Source of the DNA: Galbitalea sp036495225
GTDB taxonomy: Bacteria; Actinomycetota; Actinomycetes; Actinomycetales; Microbacteriaceae
Length of the DNA: 6,816 nucleotides
Reading direction: 5' to 3'
Assembly: GCA_036495225.1 (NCBI GenBank)
Contig: DASXNG010000229.1
Span: 1-6,816, forward strand
The position numbers and the translations under genes are program-made. Positions 1 through 5,505 of this stretch are shown one piece after another (position 1 is the stretch's first letter; each line of letters begins with the position of its first letter). Under the pieces are notes generated by a model. It ran no database searches, was not told the DNA's origin, and saw only the letters and a list, made by a program, of their open reading frames with translations.

Positions 1-76
1 GGGCGCGATACCGGCGCGGTCGGCCGAAGACTTCTGGGTGCAGGAACGCAAGACGTTCCTCTGCGTAGTCACCCAT
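1..76 (-). CDS. Partial hypothetical protein, N-terminus only
   Basis: The reading frame starts at ATG (76-74) and stays open to the left edge, giving 25 residues that begin MGDYAEERLAF. The ATG overlaps the TGA stop of the ERF gene by one base (TGATG), the same junction seen at 1834, so it looks like the next gene of the operon with coupled translation. There is no strong Shine-Dalgarno sequence upstream. Too little is visible to assign a function. In comparable phages this slot often holds a replication or DNA-binding gene, but nothing in the visible residues shows that. Confidence 0.55.
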   Translation of the reverse strand, partial: MGDYAEERLAFLHPEVFGRPRRYRA

Positions 77-885
77 CAGGCCACGTCATCCCCGGTTGGT
101 GCGGCGCGCGGGATGGTGGCGACAGGCCAAGCAAGACCGTCACCATCGTTCGGGTCGTCCTCCGCCGGAGGCACGGCAGCCAGAGGCGTTGGAGTTGGAT
201 CGGCGAACTTCTTTGCCTTCATCCCGCGAAGGAATGAGTTGGCGGTCCCGGCTTCAGCGTCATAGTCGCAGACGATCGCGAGCTCCCCGGCGGCGCGGCA
301 TTCTTCGAAGATCGTGGCGAGTTCCTCCGCCGTAGCGGCGCGGGCGCCGAGGTCCCACCAATCCTTGGTGGCCTTCGTCGGACCCTTCGGGGTTGCGGGA
401 CGGCTCGCGCGGCGTTGAGTCGGGGCTTCCGCAGGGGCGCCGCGGTCGATGTACTCCGAATCAGGATCCGGGTCATCCGTGGGCAGCGTGAGCAGTTGCA
501 GGAGGAACGTGCGGTACGCCACCGACATCGCTTTCGCGGTGCCCTTATCCGACATGTCGGACGCTTCACCCGGGACCACAGAGACGATCGGCTCGCCACC
601 GTCGGTGCCGTACCAGGCGTACTGGACCTTCACATGCACTTCGAGGGTTGCGCCACCGTTCTTGGTGACGCCGTGCTCCCACTTCTTGCTCAGCAGGGTC
701 GGGGCGATGAAACCGCCAACCTCACGCAGGGCTGGACCCACAGCGTTCATGACCGCGTCAATGCCCCGGAACTTGAAGTTCTGCTGCTGGTTGGTGCTGT
801 CCTTACCGACGTGGCCGACGATGCCCATCACGCCGGCTATGGACTGCGCTGCGCTGACTTTGGGGATGGTCTTTGTCTCAGGCAT
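76..885 (-). CDS. erf: ERF-family single-strand DNA annealing protein
   Basis: This 269-aa protein is recognised as an ERF-superfamily recombinase (type: P22 Erf), which coats single-stranded DNA and anneals complementary strands during phage recombination and genome circularisation. The N-terminal core shows family signatures: NFKFRGIDAVMNAVGPAL at about residues 37-53, then GGFIAPTLLSKKW, and SDKGTAKAMSVAYRTFLL at 112-129, followed by an acidic TDDPDPDSE. Residues 150-175 are a Pro/Ala-rich linker. The C-terminal part (about 176-269) is variable, with a predicted helical segment and an acidic tail, as expected for ERF proteins. The start at ATG 885 has a good ribosome site (AAGGGAAC) and overlaps the upstream exonuclease gene by 8 nt, so the two are probably made together as an exonuclease/annealase pair. 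Length is normal for the family. Confidence 0.88.
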   Translation of the reverse strand: MPETKTIPKVSAAQSIAGVMGIVGHVGKDSTNQQQNFKFRGIDAVMNAVGPALREVGGFIAPTLLSKKWEHGVTKNGGATLEVHVKVQYAWYGTDGGEPIVSVVPGEASDMSDKGTAKAMSVAYRTFLLQLLTLPTDDPDPDSEYIDRGAPAEAPTQRRASRPATPKGPTKATKDWWDLGARAATAEELATIFEECRAAGELAIVCDYDAEAGTANSFLRGMKAKKFADPTPTPLAAVPPAEDDPNDGDGLAWPVATIPRAAPTGDDVA

Positions 886-1834
886 TTTTCGTTCCCTTCA
901 CTGCGGTGACCGTCAGTGAGGTGCTCGACTTGAGCACCTTCTTCTTGTGGAGTGCGAGCAGATCGGCCCACTCCTTGTTGATCGCTTCGTACTTCTCGAA
1001 GAGATCCGGTGCGGCAGCCTTGGCTGCGTCGACGTCGACCTCATCGACCGTCGTTGTCGTGACGGACCGGGTGACCTTCGCGTACGGGCTCGACTGCGTG
1101 TAGTCGGCTTTGGTGGCGAGCTTCGCCTGCAGCGCGCTCCATGCGACGCCCTTAGCGGTCGCCTCGACCTTTTCTGCCTCGCGGTGCACGAGCACTTCTT
1201 GGGCGAGTTCATCCAGCTCGAGGTCGTAGTTGACTTCGGTTACGGGTTCGGCGGCGAGAGCTTCGAGGAATCGATCGGCAATCTCAATCAGCCGCGCGAT
1301 CTCGGTGTCGTCGCGTTCGACCCACTGGAAGCGGGGTTCGTCTTCGAGTGGTTGTGGGTCGGGCCATTGGTCGTCGTGCTGTTCCCAGGCGAACAGGACG
1401 CGCTGGGCGCCCATCACGTACATCTGCCACAGCATCTGCACGTAGTAGTCGCGCGGGATTTTCATCAGGTTGTTCTTCGACGTTTTGATTTCGGCGAGCA
1501 CGAGGTTGCCGTTGAAGTCTGACCCGATCCCATCCGGCGTGGCCATGAGGAGGTTGTTGCGCTCCGAGCCGTAGAGCATTTTGTTTGGTGCGATGTCGAA
1601 CCGCTCCTGCACCCACGCGGCAATGAACTCCTCGCGGGCTTTGCCGTACTCGGTGTAGCGGTTGCCGGTGAAGGATTCGACACCGGAGCGCTTCTCGTTG
1701 AGGATGCGTCCGAATGCTGCGCCGCCGGCTTCGAGTTTGCTGATCTCTGTAGCGGTCACTCCGGAGCGGCGTGCTTTGAGCCACACGGCGCGATCCTCGG
1801 ATGAGGCGATCGCGCGGTCTTCGAGGGTGATCAT
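878..1834 (-). CDS. YqaJ/lambda-exonuclease-like recombinase nuclease
   Basis: This is a 318-aa PD-(D/E)XK nuclease of the YqaJ/lambda Exo type, which resects double-stranded ends to give single strands for the adjacent ERF annealase. Visible motifs, numbered from the start chosen here, are: VTATEISKL near 26-34; YGKAREEF (63-70) with the first acidic residue; ATPDGIG (98-104) with Asp101; LAEIKTSK (113-120) with Glu115 and Lys117; and YYVQMLWQMYVMGA (130-143) with the conserved Gln. Residues about 200-300 are charged and helical, possibly coiled coil. I start it at ATG 1834, which overlaps the upstream stop (TGATG). An in-frame extension to 1885 exists, but its 17 extra residues are Arg/Pro-rich and lie inside the upstream gene. 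The catalytic set looks intact. Confidence 0.88.
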   Translation of the reverse strand: MITLEDRAIASSEDRAVWLKARRSGVTATEISKLEAGGAAFGRILNEKRSGVESFTGNRYTEYGKAREEFIAAWVQERFDIAPNKMLYGSERNNLLMATPDGIGSDFNGNLVLAEIKTSKNNLMKIPRDYYVQMLWQMYVMGAQRVLFAWEQHDDQWPDPQPLEDEPRFQWVERDDTEIARLIEIADRFLEALAAEPVTEVNYDLELDELAQEVLVHREAEKVEATAKGVAWSALQAKLATKADYTQSSPYAKVTRSVTTTTVDEVDVDAAKAAAPDLFEKYEAINKEWADLLALHKKKVLKSSTSLTVTAVKGTKNA

Positions 1835-2499
1835 CAGAAGACCACGTCTTCTGGGTGGGCCTTCTGGCCGGTGACTTTGACCCACGGCTTCGCGAGGGCG
1901 TCGTAGTGTTCCTGGGTGAATCCGTCCTTACCGATCGTGTGGCGGAGCAGGACAGCGAGAGCAGTGCCGTAGGCCGAGTAGTCGTCGTGCCAGTCGTCCA
2001 GGCGGCCGCGCAGCGCACCCCGCGCCGCCTCGAGACCCGCCCGGTCGGCTCGGCCGTCGGCGACCACCGACCATGCGTTCCAGAAGGCGTCATCGCGGGC
2101 GGCGTAGAGCGCGTTCTTCTGCGCGGTGCTGAGATTCTTGAACGCATTGATGATCGCGACGACAGCCTCGCCTTGTGGACCGAACAGGAGGTATGAGGGG
2201 AGTTCGCGGAGCACCTTCACGCCGACGGCGGCGCGCTTGTTCGGCATGGAGTTCGCGTGAGGCGCCCACGCTCGACCTACAGGGGCGACCTCGAAGAGTC
2301 GCGCCCCCTCGGTGGCATCCCACCGGAAACCGGTGCAGTCGCCTGAGGAGATCGAGATCGAGATGTAATGGCTGGCGTCCTCGTCCTTGCGGACCGCACG
2401 GGGATGCTTGACCGCGCTGCCGAGCGCGGCGGCGTAGTCGATCATGCCGGAGAAGAAGTCGGTGCCGTCAGGTCTGACGGCTTTGTAATACGTGACCAC
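1834..2499 (-). CDS. Hypothetical protein, paralog A
   Basis: This 221-aa protein has no function I recognise. It is clearly homologous to the gene at 3812-4498. Shared blocks are YYKAxxPDGxDF (residues 4-15), a following DY, DCTGxRW (54-60), RLxEVxxxGxAWxPH (67-81), PNKRA (86-90), a basic RELP segment, LFGxxGE (105-111), LYAA, DGRADxAGLxAAR (148-160) and WHxDYSxYxxALAxL (170-184). The two halves look like an N-terminal alpha/beta domain and a helical C-terminal domain. The N-terminal pattern loosely recalls small phage proteins grouped under DUF families, but I cannot place it firmly. GTG (2499) is chosen because GAAAGGCATCCCC precedes it, giving AAAGG at 7-nt spacing. It is separated by 11 nt from the tiny membrane gene upstream and feeds into the exonuclease gene through a TGATG overlap. 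Confidence 0.8.
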   Translation of the reverse strand: MVTYYKAVRPDGTDFFSGMIDYAAALGSAVKHPRAVRKDEDASHYISISISSGDCTGFRWDATEGARLFEVAPVGRAWAPHANSMPNKRAAVGVKVLRELPSYLLFGPQGEAVVAIINAFKNLSTAQKNALYAARDDAFWNAWSVVADGRADRAGLEAARGALRGRLDDWHDDYSAYGTALAVLLRHTIGKDGFTQEHYDALAKPWVKVTGQKAHPEDVVF

Positions 2500-2510
2500 G
2501 GGGATGCCTT

Positions 2511-2585
2511 TCAGAATTTGATGAGAATGACGAGGGCGAGGAAAGCGGCGACGATGACGAGGCCGACGATGACGAGGGTTTTCAT
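2511..2585 (-). CDS. 24-aa single-span membrane peptide
   Basis: The product, MKTLVIVGLVIVAAFLALVI plus LIKF, is almost entirely one hydrophobic helix with a Lys near each end. It is too small for normal gene callers. Support for its reality: ATG 2585 overlaps the upstream stop as ATGA, an AGGAA ribosome site lies 6-7 nt upstream, and it is the third consecutive small membrane ORF joined by 4-nt overlaps. A longer in-frame ORF reaching 2756 exists, but its extra N-terminal part is Arg/Pro/Ser-rich out-of-frame translation of the 53-aa gene. The role is unknown. Small single-span phage peptides can act in superinfection exclusion, in membrane disturbance or as holin-like partners, but nothing here chooses among these. 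Confidence 0.65.
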   Translation of the reverse strand: MKTLVIVGLVIVAAFLALVILIKF

Positions 2586-2743
2586 TTGCGTTCCTGACGC
2601 TCGGACCGCACAGAGGCGATCCAGTACAGGAGGCCGAAGACCACGACGACTGCCAGGCAGACGACGAGAAGAGGCTTGGGCACGTTCTGCGCGATCGCGA
2701 GAAACAGGAAGACGGCGATGATGGGTGCGAGGAGAACGTTCAC
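2582..2743 (-). CDS. 53-aa two-span membrane protein
   Basis: The GTG start at 2743 overlaps the upstream TGA (GTGA) and the stop overlaps the next gene (ATGA). The protein begins VNVLLAPIIAVFLFLAIAQN, has a short Pro/Lys turn (VPKP, 21-24), a second hydrophobic helix at about 25-43, and a charged tail (SVRSERQERK, 44-53). The two-helix hairpin with a basic C-terminus predicts both ends in the cytoplasm by the positive-inside rule. A longer in-frame ORF to 2932 is rejected, because its N-terminal part is Arg/His-rich and overlaps two real frames. Two-span size and shape would fit a small holin-like or exclusion protein, but it lies in the early operon rather than beside lysis genes. Function unknown. 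Confidence 0.72.
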   Translation of the reverse strand: MNVLLAPIIAVFLFLAIAQNVPKPLLVVCLAVVVVFGLLYWIASVRSERQERK

Positions 2744-2865
2744 AGGAACACCGCAATCAGGACCGCGGCGACGCCGATGAAGATGGCAGTGGCGATCGCC
2801 CCGATGAAGAACGAGACGACGTCGAATCGGCGTGTGTACGGGATGTGGGTTTCGCGGACTCTCAT
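2740..2865 (-). CDS. 41-aa single-span membrane protein
   Basis: The ATG at 2865 overlaps the stop of the macro-like gene as ATGA, with a GAGG ribosome site 7 nt upstream. The stop overlaps the 53-aa gene as GTGA. The basic N-terminal segment MRVRETHIPYTRRF (1-14) is followed by one hydrophobic helix from about residue 16 to the end (VVSFFIGAIATAIFIGVAAV, then LIAVFL). Arg at 2, 4, 12 and 13 predicts the N-terminus in the cytoplasm. The Gly/Ala pattern in the helix (GAIATAIFIGVAA) resembles helix-packing faces, so it may oligomerise or pair with the next two products. No family is recognised. Confidence 0.75.
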   Translation of the reverse strand: MRVRETHIPYTRRFDVVSFFIGAIATAIFIGVAAVLIAVFL

Positions 2866-3227
2866 GCGAAGGCCTCGAATTCGATCGGCAGCACAACGTT
2901 CGGGGAGCGGTCCTTGAACAGGGGCGCAACATCCTCGACCTTCAACCCGGCGATACCGGTGCCCACTTTGGTGACAAGGAACGTGAGGTCACGGCGCGTG
3001 TTGGCGAACCAGAGGAACCGTCCAACGGCGACCTCGAGCTCTTCGGGACTGCCCATCGTTGGGAGCGCGTACGACTGGCCTTGGGGACCTTCGCCCTGGC
3101 CGACGATCGCACCGAAGTTGTTGACGGCGTAGCGGGCGGCACCGCCTGCGTGGTGGCCGGATTCGTGGGAACCGAAGACGAAGATCTCGTTGTCGCGCAG
3201 CTCGGTGATGTTGTCAGGCGTGTTCAC
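2862..3227 (-). CDS. Macro-domain-like phage protein, A1S_2505 type
   Basis: This 121-aa protein is recognised from the pattern NEIFVFGSHESGHHAGGAARYA (13-34, quoted in part: NEIFVFGS then GHHAGGAA), the block FGAIVGQGEGPQGQSYALPT (38-57), and KVGTGIAGLKVEDVAPLF (87-104). This is the layout of the phage non-structural proteins annotated as the A1S_2505 family. The Gly-rich loop after FVFGS and the GTGIAG loop correspond to the two phosphate-binding loops of macro domains, so ADP-ribose or a similar nucleotide is a plausible ligand (inference). GTG 3227 is chosen because a GAGG site lies 6 nt upstream. The in-frame ATG at 3281 has no ribosome site, would overlap the upstream gene by 68 nt and would add Arg/Lys-rich residues. 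The stop overlaps the first tiny membrane gene. Confidence 0.82.
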   Translation of the reverse strand: MNTPDNITELRDNEIFVFGSHESGHHAGGAARYAVNNFGAIVGQGEGPQGQSYALPTMGSPEELEVAVGRFLWFANTRRDLTFLVTKVGTGIAGLKVEDVAPLFKDRSPNVVLPIEFEAFA

Positions 3228-3480
3228 GAGACACCTCGTCCCAAATGACGTATCCCTCTTGCGGGAGGTATCCGGCTTCAATGGCCCACTGCAGGTCGTC
3301 TGGACCGGCGCCGCATGCGATGAGCGCGCGCACGAAGTTCTCGTTGACTGCGGTTTCCGAGGGCGGACGCCCCGCGATGACGAGGAACGTCATGATTCCG
3401 ATGTAGGTGGAGATGGCGGCGGCACGGACTGGCTCTGGCGCGAGCATCGCGTCGAGTTCGATATCGGCGAGGTCCTTCAT
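3214..3480 (-). CDS. Hypothetical protein, 88 aa
   Basis: I do not recognise this 88-aa protein. It starts MKDLADIELDAMLAPEPV, has a moderately hydrophobic helix at about 22-37 (AISTYIGIMTFLVIAG), too polar around it to call a firm membrane span, and ends in an acidic/aromatic tail (YLPQEGYVIWDEVSREHA). ATG 3480 overlaps the upstream TGA as ATGA and has GAGG 7 nt upstream. A GTG two codons earlier (3486) is too close to the same ribosome site. The 3' end overlaps the macro-like gene by 14 nt. It belongs to the accessory block between paralogs B and A. Confidence 0.75.
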   Translation of the reverse strand: MKDLADIELDAMLAPEPVRAAAISTYIGIMTFLVIAGRPPSETAVNENFVRALIACGAGPDDLQWAIEAGYLPQEGYVIWDEVSREHA

Positions 3481-3815
3481 GACCACACCTCGAAGACGCG
3501 TTCGATCATCGGGAGGTCGAGTTCGACGTAGGCGTTGACCAGATAGTGCTGGCCGTTCACGACCTCGTCGACCCTGAGCGGTGGTTTGCCGCGCTGGGCG
3601 ATGTACTCGGCCTTCACGGCCTTGCCGAACGATCCGACAGCGGCCATTAGCGCGTGGCCTGAGTAGCCTTTGCCCTCAAGGAACTTCGCCAGGTCGACGG
3701 TGTCCATGCCGTCGTGGTCGAGGAGAAGGCGCGCACGGTGTGCTGCGTCCGAGGGCGTGATCAACGCGAGGTCGCGCGCTTCTTGGAGATCGCGGAGTTT
3801 GTCGATGACGGTCAT
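3477..3815 (-). CDS. Hypothetical protein, 112 aa
   Basis: This 112-aa soluble protein is not recognised. The first half is helical and charged (MTVIDKLRDLQEARDLAL; DAAHRARLLLDHDGMDTVDL), followed by AKFLEGKGYSGHALMAAVGS and a basic patch (GKAVKAEYIAQRGKPPLR). The C-terminus DEVVNGQHYLVNAYVELDLP reads as a small beta-rich end. ATG 3815 overlaps the stop of paralog B as ATGA, and the stop overlaps the 88-aa gene as ATGA. The much longer in-frame ORF (to 4259) is rejected, because its upstream part is Arg/Pro-rich and is the shadow of paralog B. The ribosome site is weak (GGTGG), as expected for a coupled start. Confidence 0.78.
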   Translation of the reverse strand: MTVIDKLRDLQEARDLALITPSDAAHRARLLLDHDGMDTVDLAKFLEGKGYSGHALMAAVGSFGKAVKAEYIAQRGKPPLRVDEVVNGQHYLVNAYVELDLPMIERVFEVWS

Positions 3816-4498
3816 TTCGCCACCGGCTTGTCGTCGGGGTGAATCTCGCCCATGACGGAACGCCACGGTGTGGAGAGGATGTCGTACTCCTGCTGCGTGA
3901 AGACCGTTCCAACGAGGGGACGACAGAGCAGAGCGAGAGCAGCGCAGTAGGACGAGTAGTCGCCGTGCCAGCCGACCAGGAGGACGCACAGCGCATCCCG
4001 CGCCGCCACGAGACCCGCCTGGTCGGCCCGGCCGTCGTCGAACACCGCACTCTCGACACGCCAGAACTTGTCGTAGTCGGCGGTGTATGCGGCATAGAGC
4101 GCTTCGCGCTGCTCCGGCGTGCGCTTGTCGAACTTGTCGATCAGCTCGAGGATGCGTTCGCCTTCCGCGCCGAAGAGTTGCCAGGCGGGAAGTTCGCGGA
4201 TGATGCGGATACCGGTGACGGCTCGCTTGTTGGGGAGGTCGGAGGTGTGGGGCGTCCATGCTTCGCCGATGGCTTCGACTTCGAGGAGTCGTGCTGGCCA
4301 GCGCATCCCGGTGCAGTCCGTGGGGACGGTGGCTACCGAGAAGTAACTGTTGGCGTTGACTGCGTTGGCTTTGGGGGAGGGGTGGGTGACGGTGCGGTCT
4401 TTTTTGAGGCGCGCTTTCGCCGGGGTGCCGTAGTCCACTTTCCCCGTATGGAAGTCGAATCCGTCCGGAGTAATTGCCTTGTAGTAGGTCTCAGGCAC
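3812..4498 (-). CDS. Hypothetical protein, paralog B
   Basis: This 228-aa protein is a paralog of the product at 1834-2499. It begins MPETYYKAITPDGFDFHTG and keeps every block listed for paralog A: DCTGMRW at 61-67, ARLLEVEAIGEAWTPH at 69-84, PNKRAVTGIRIIRELP at 89-104, LFGAEGE, LYAA, DDGRADQAGLVAARDAL and WHGDYSSYCAALALL. It differs by a longer insertion near residues 37-50 and several extra Cys residues (171, 185, 192). GTG 4498 is chosen because AAAGGA lies 7 nt upstream. It overlaps the HNH gene by 8 nt. Nucleotide similarity to A is still plain in the DGRAD/AGL region (about 3964-4040 against 1984-2060), so the duplication is old but recognisable. The function is unknown. Confidence 0.8.
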   Translation of the reverse strand: MPETYYKAITPDGFDFHTGKVDYGTPAKARLKKDRTVTHPSPKANAVNANSYFSVATVPTDCTGMRWPARLLEVEAIGEAWTPHTSDLPNKRAVTGIRIIRELPAWQLFGAEGERILELIDKFDKRTPEQREALYAAYTADYDKFWRVESAVFDDGRADQAGLVAARDALCVLLVGWHGDYSSYCAALALLCRPLVGTVFTQQEYDILSTPWRSVMGEIHPDDKPVAK

Positions 4499-4976
4499 GG
4501 TGCTGTCCTTTCACGATGATTGAAATGAGCGCCACACTGACGCCGTACAGGGCTGCGAGGTTTGTCTGTTCGCCGCGTGTGCCTGTGTAGGAGGTGCGGA
4601 TGTCGGTTACTTGCTGGTTGGAGAGCTTGGCGGCGGGATTGCGTTCGCCGCGCAGCATGGTGAGCGGTCCGTGTCCGCGGGTGCGCCCACGTTCGGTTCT
4701 GTCGCGAACGTTCGTGGCGGCATCGCCGACGTACAGGTGGTTGGGGTTCACGCACGGCGGGTTGTCGCAGGTGTGGCATACGAATGCGCCTGGCGGTACG
4801 TCGATGCCAGCGATGATGAGGGAGATTCTTGGGGCCACGACGTTGCGGCCCTTGTGCCAGATGCGGCCGCGGCCGTCGGCGTCAGCGGCGCCCGTCCAGT
4901 TCCAGCATTCTTCGTTGGAGCGGACGTCGACTCTGCGCCAGAAGCGCTCTTCGATCGGTGCAGCGGTCTTGGTCAT
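4491..4976 (-). CDS. Free-standing HNH endonuclease
   Basis: This 161-aa protein is an HNH endonuclease of the type common in phages as selfish or homing genes. An N-terminal segment (RFWRRVDVRSNEECWNWTGA, 11-30) of the form FW-V---CW-W is followed by the HNH core at about 64-100: FVCHTCDNPPCVNPNHLYVG, then N89 and RDRTERGR. The core includes the Cys70/Cys75 pair, Asn77 and His80. The C-terminus (RGERNPAAKLSNQQVTDIR, then LAALYGVSVALISIIVKGQ) is the usual helix-turn-helix DNA-binding tail. No key residue appears lost. ATG 4976 has AGAAGG about 8 nt upstream. It lies directly after the only sizeable gap in the leftward operon, which is consistent with insertion as a separate unit (inference). 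Confidence 0.88.
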   Translation of the reverse strand: MTKTAAPIEERFWRRVDVRSNEECWNWTGAADADGRGRIWHKGRNVVAPRISLIIAGIDVPPGAFVCHTCDNPPCVNPNHLYVGDAATNVRDRTERGRTRGHGPLTMLRGERNPAAKLSNQQVTDIRTSYTGTRGEQTNLAALYGVSVALISIIVKGQHRA

Positions 4977-5016
4977 TTGGGATGCCTTCTGTTGGTGGTG
5001 ATCGGTTGAAGGAGGT

Positions 5017-5065
5017 GGTGGCCGCGCCGGGGGTTGAACAGTTCGGGTTCTGTCCCGCGGCCACC
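5017..5065. repeat. Inverted repeat able to form a 10-bp hairpin
   Basis: GGTGGCCGCG (5017-5026) and CGCGGCCACC (5056-5065) are perfect complements around a 29-nt loop. The loop has a further short ACAG/CTGT pairing (5038-5041 with 5050-5053). It sits in the 103-nt gap between the 41-aa gene and the HNH gene. No T-run follows on either strand, so it is not a standard intrinsic terminator. It could lower readthrough into the HNH gene, stabilise mRNA or be a processing site. The rest of the gap holds only the HNH ribosome site. Confidence 0.6.
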
Positions 5066-5079
5066 TGACCGGATGGGGG

Positions 5080-5205
5080 TTATCCGGCGGTCTTGAGGGA
5101 CGCGAGGTATGCCTTCTCGGCGTCCTCGCGGGCTAGGCGCGTGAGAGCGATGAATGCGACTGCCGCACCGCGCCGTAATGCTTCCGGTGAAGGGTCGGGA
5201 CTCAT
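5080..5205 (-). CDS. Hypothetical protein, 41 aa
   Basis: This small gene starts at ATG 5205, overlapping the stop of the HTH gene as ATGA, with GAGGA 6 nt upstream, and ends at TAA 5080. The product begins MSPDPSPEALRRGAAVAF, continues IALTRLAREDAEKAYLAS and ends LKTAG. It is a soluble, mostly helical peptide with an amphipathic pattern, and no family is recognised. Coupling to the HTH gene, a good ribosome site and ordinary codon use support it as real. It is the second gene of the leftward transcript, where small accessory products of the switch are often found; that role is inference. Confidence 0.7.
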   Translation of the reverse strand: MSPDPSPEALRRGAAVAFIALTRLAREDAEKAYLASLKTAG

Positions 5206-5420
5206 GCCGCGTCCTCGAACCAAGACAGCACTGACACTCCATAGACGTCACTGATGCGGCGCAGTTCCGAGACCGAGAGTTCATCAATGTCACGGATTTT
5301 GCGCTGCAAGGTGGAACGGGGGATGAGTGTCTTTTGTGCGAGTTCAACCATCGGGATGCCGAGCTCAACGCGCATTTGCTCTACGCGTTCGGGGGTCCGC
5401 AGCTCTTGTTTAGTGCCCAT
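5202..5420 (-). CDS. HTH regulator, leftward first gene of the switch
   Basis: This 72-aa protein has an XRE/Cro-like helix-turn-helix at about 23-45 (MVELAQKTLIPRSTLQRKIR), followed by a helical segment (ELSVSELRRISDVYGVSV). It is the first gene of the leftward operon and faces the rightward HTH gene, so it is a candidate Cro-like or early regulator. I start it at ATG 5420. A TANNNT box (TACAGT, 5432-5427) lies exactly 6 nt upstream, consistent with a leaderless mRNA, and there is no Shine-Dalgarno sequence. An in-frame ATG at 5435 would add MYSVH and also lacks a ribosome site. The start codon lies inside inverted repeat O1, which predicts autoregulation. Which regulator binds which repeat is not shown by sequence. 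Confidence 0.82.
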   Translation of the reverse strand: MGTKQELRTPERVEQMRVELGIPMVELAQKTLIPRSTLQRKIRDIDELSVSELRRISDVYGVSVLSWFEDAA

Positions 5421-5429
5421 ATGGACACT
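5412..5429. promoter_or_regulatory. Operator-like inverted repeat O1
   Basis: AGTGCCC-ATAT-GGACACT, 18 bp. The half-sites are the two variants AGTGCCC and AGTGTCC. It covers the ATG of the leftward HTH gene (5420-5418) and overlaps that gene's -10 box, so bound protein would block initiation. Confidence 0.75.
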
Positions 5430-5455
5430 GTACATGAGAGTGCCCGATTGGGCAC
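5427..5455 (-). promoter_or_regulatory. Leftward promoter, probably leaderless
   Basis: On the minus strand TACAGT (5432-5427) is followed by 6 nt and then ATG 5420, the geometry of a leaderless start. The -35 position (5455-5450, GTGCCC) is not consensus and coincides with O2. A perfect TTGACA on the minus strand at 5490-5485 has only poor -10 partners (for example TGTCGT at 16-nt spacing), so it is not used in this call. Confidence 0.5.
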
Positions 5456-5456
5456 T
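5439..5456. promoter_or_regulatory. Operator-like inverted repeat O2
   Basis: AGTGCCC-GATT-GGGCACT, perfect 7-bp arms. Its centre is 27 bp from that of O1. It covers the spacer and -35 zone of the leftward promoter. Confidence 0.8.
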
Positions 5457-5505
5457 ATTGAAACGACAGAAATAAAACTCGTTTTGTCAACGGGCAAAGA
5501 GATAG

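Noticed and set aside
415..1522. Long plus-strand ORFs opposite the ERF and exonuclease genes
   Set aside because: They mirror the minus-strand genes, have no ribosome sites and lack recognisable motifs. The opposite strand carries clear protein families.
3839..4519. 226-aa plus-strand ORF opposite paralog B
   Set aside because: It is entirely antisense to a gene with a homolog in the same window. Its Val/Gly/Glu-rich composition is typical of a complementary-frame shadow in GC-rich DNA.
5009..5070. Perfect plus-strand Shine-Dalgarno-like AAGGAGGTG followed by GTG codons
   Set aside because: The GTG lies directly on the SD with no spacing, the ORF is only 17 codons, and the sequence forms the arm of the hairpin.
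5485..5490. Consensus TTGACA on the minus strand as the leftward -35
   Set aside because: No good -10 lies at 15-19 nt downstream (best TGTCGT). The TACAGT box near the start codon is better placed but too far from it.
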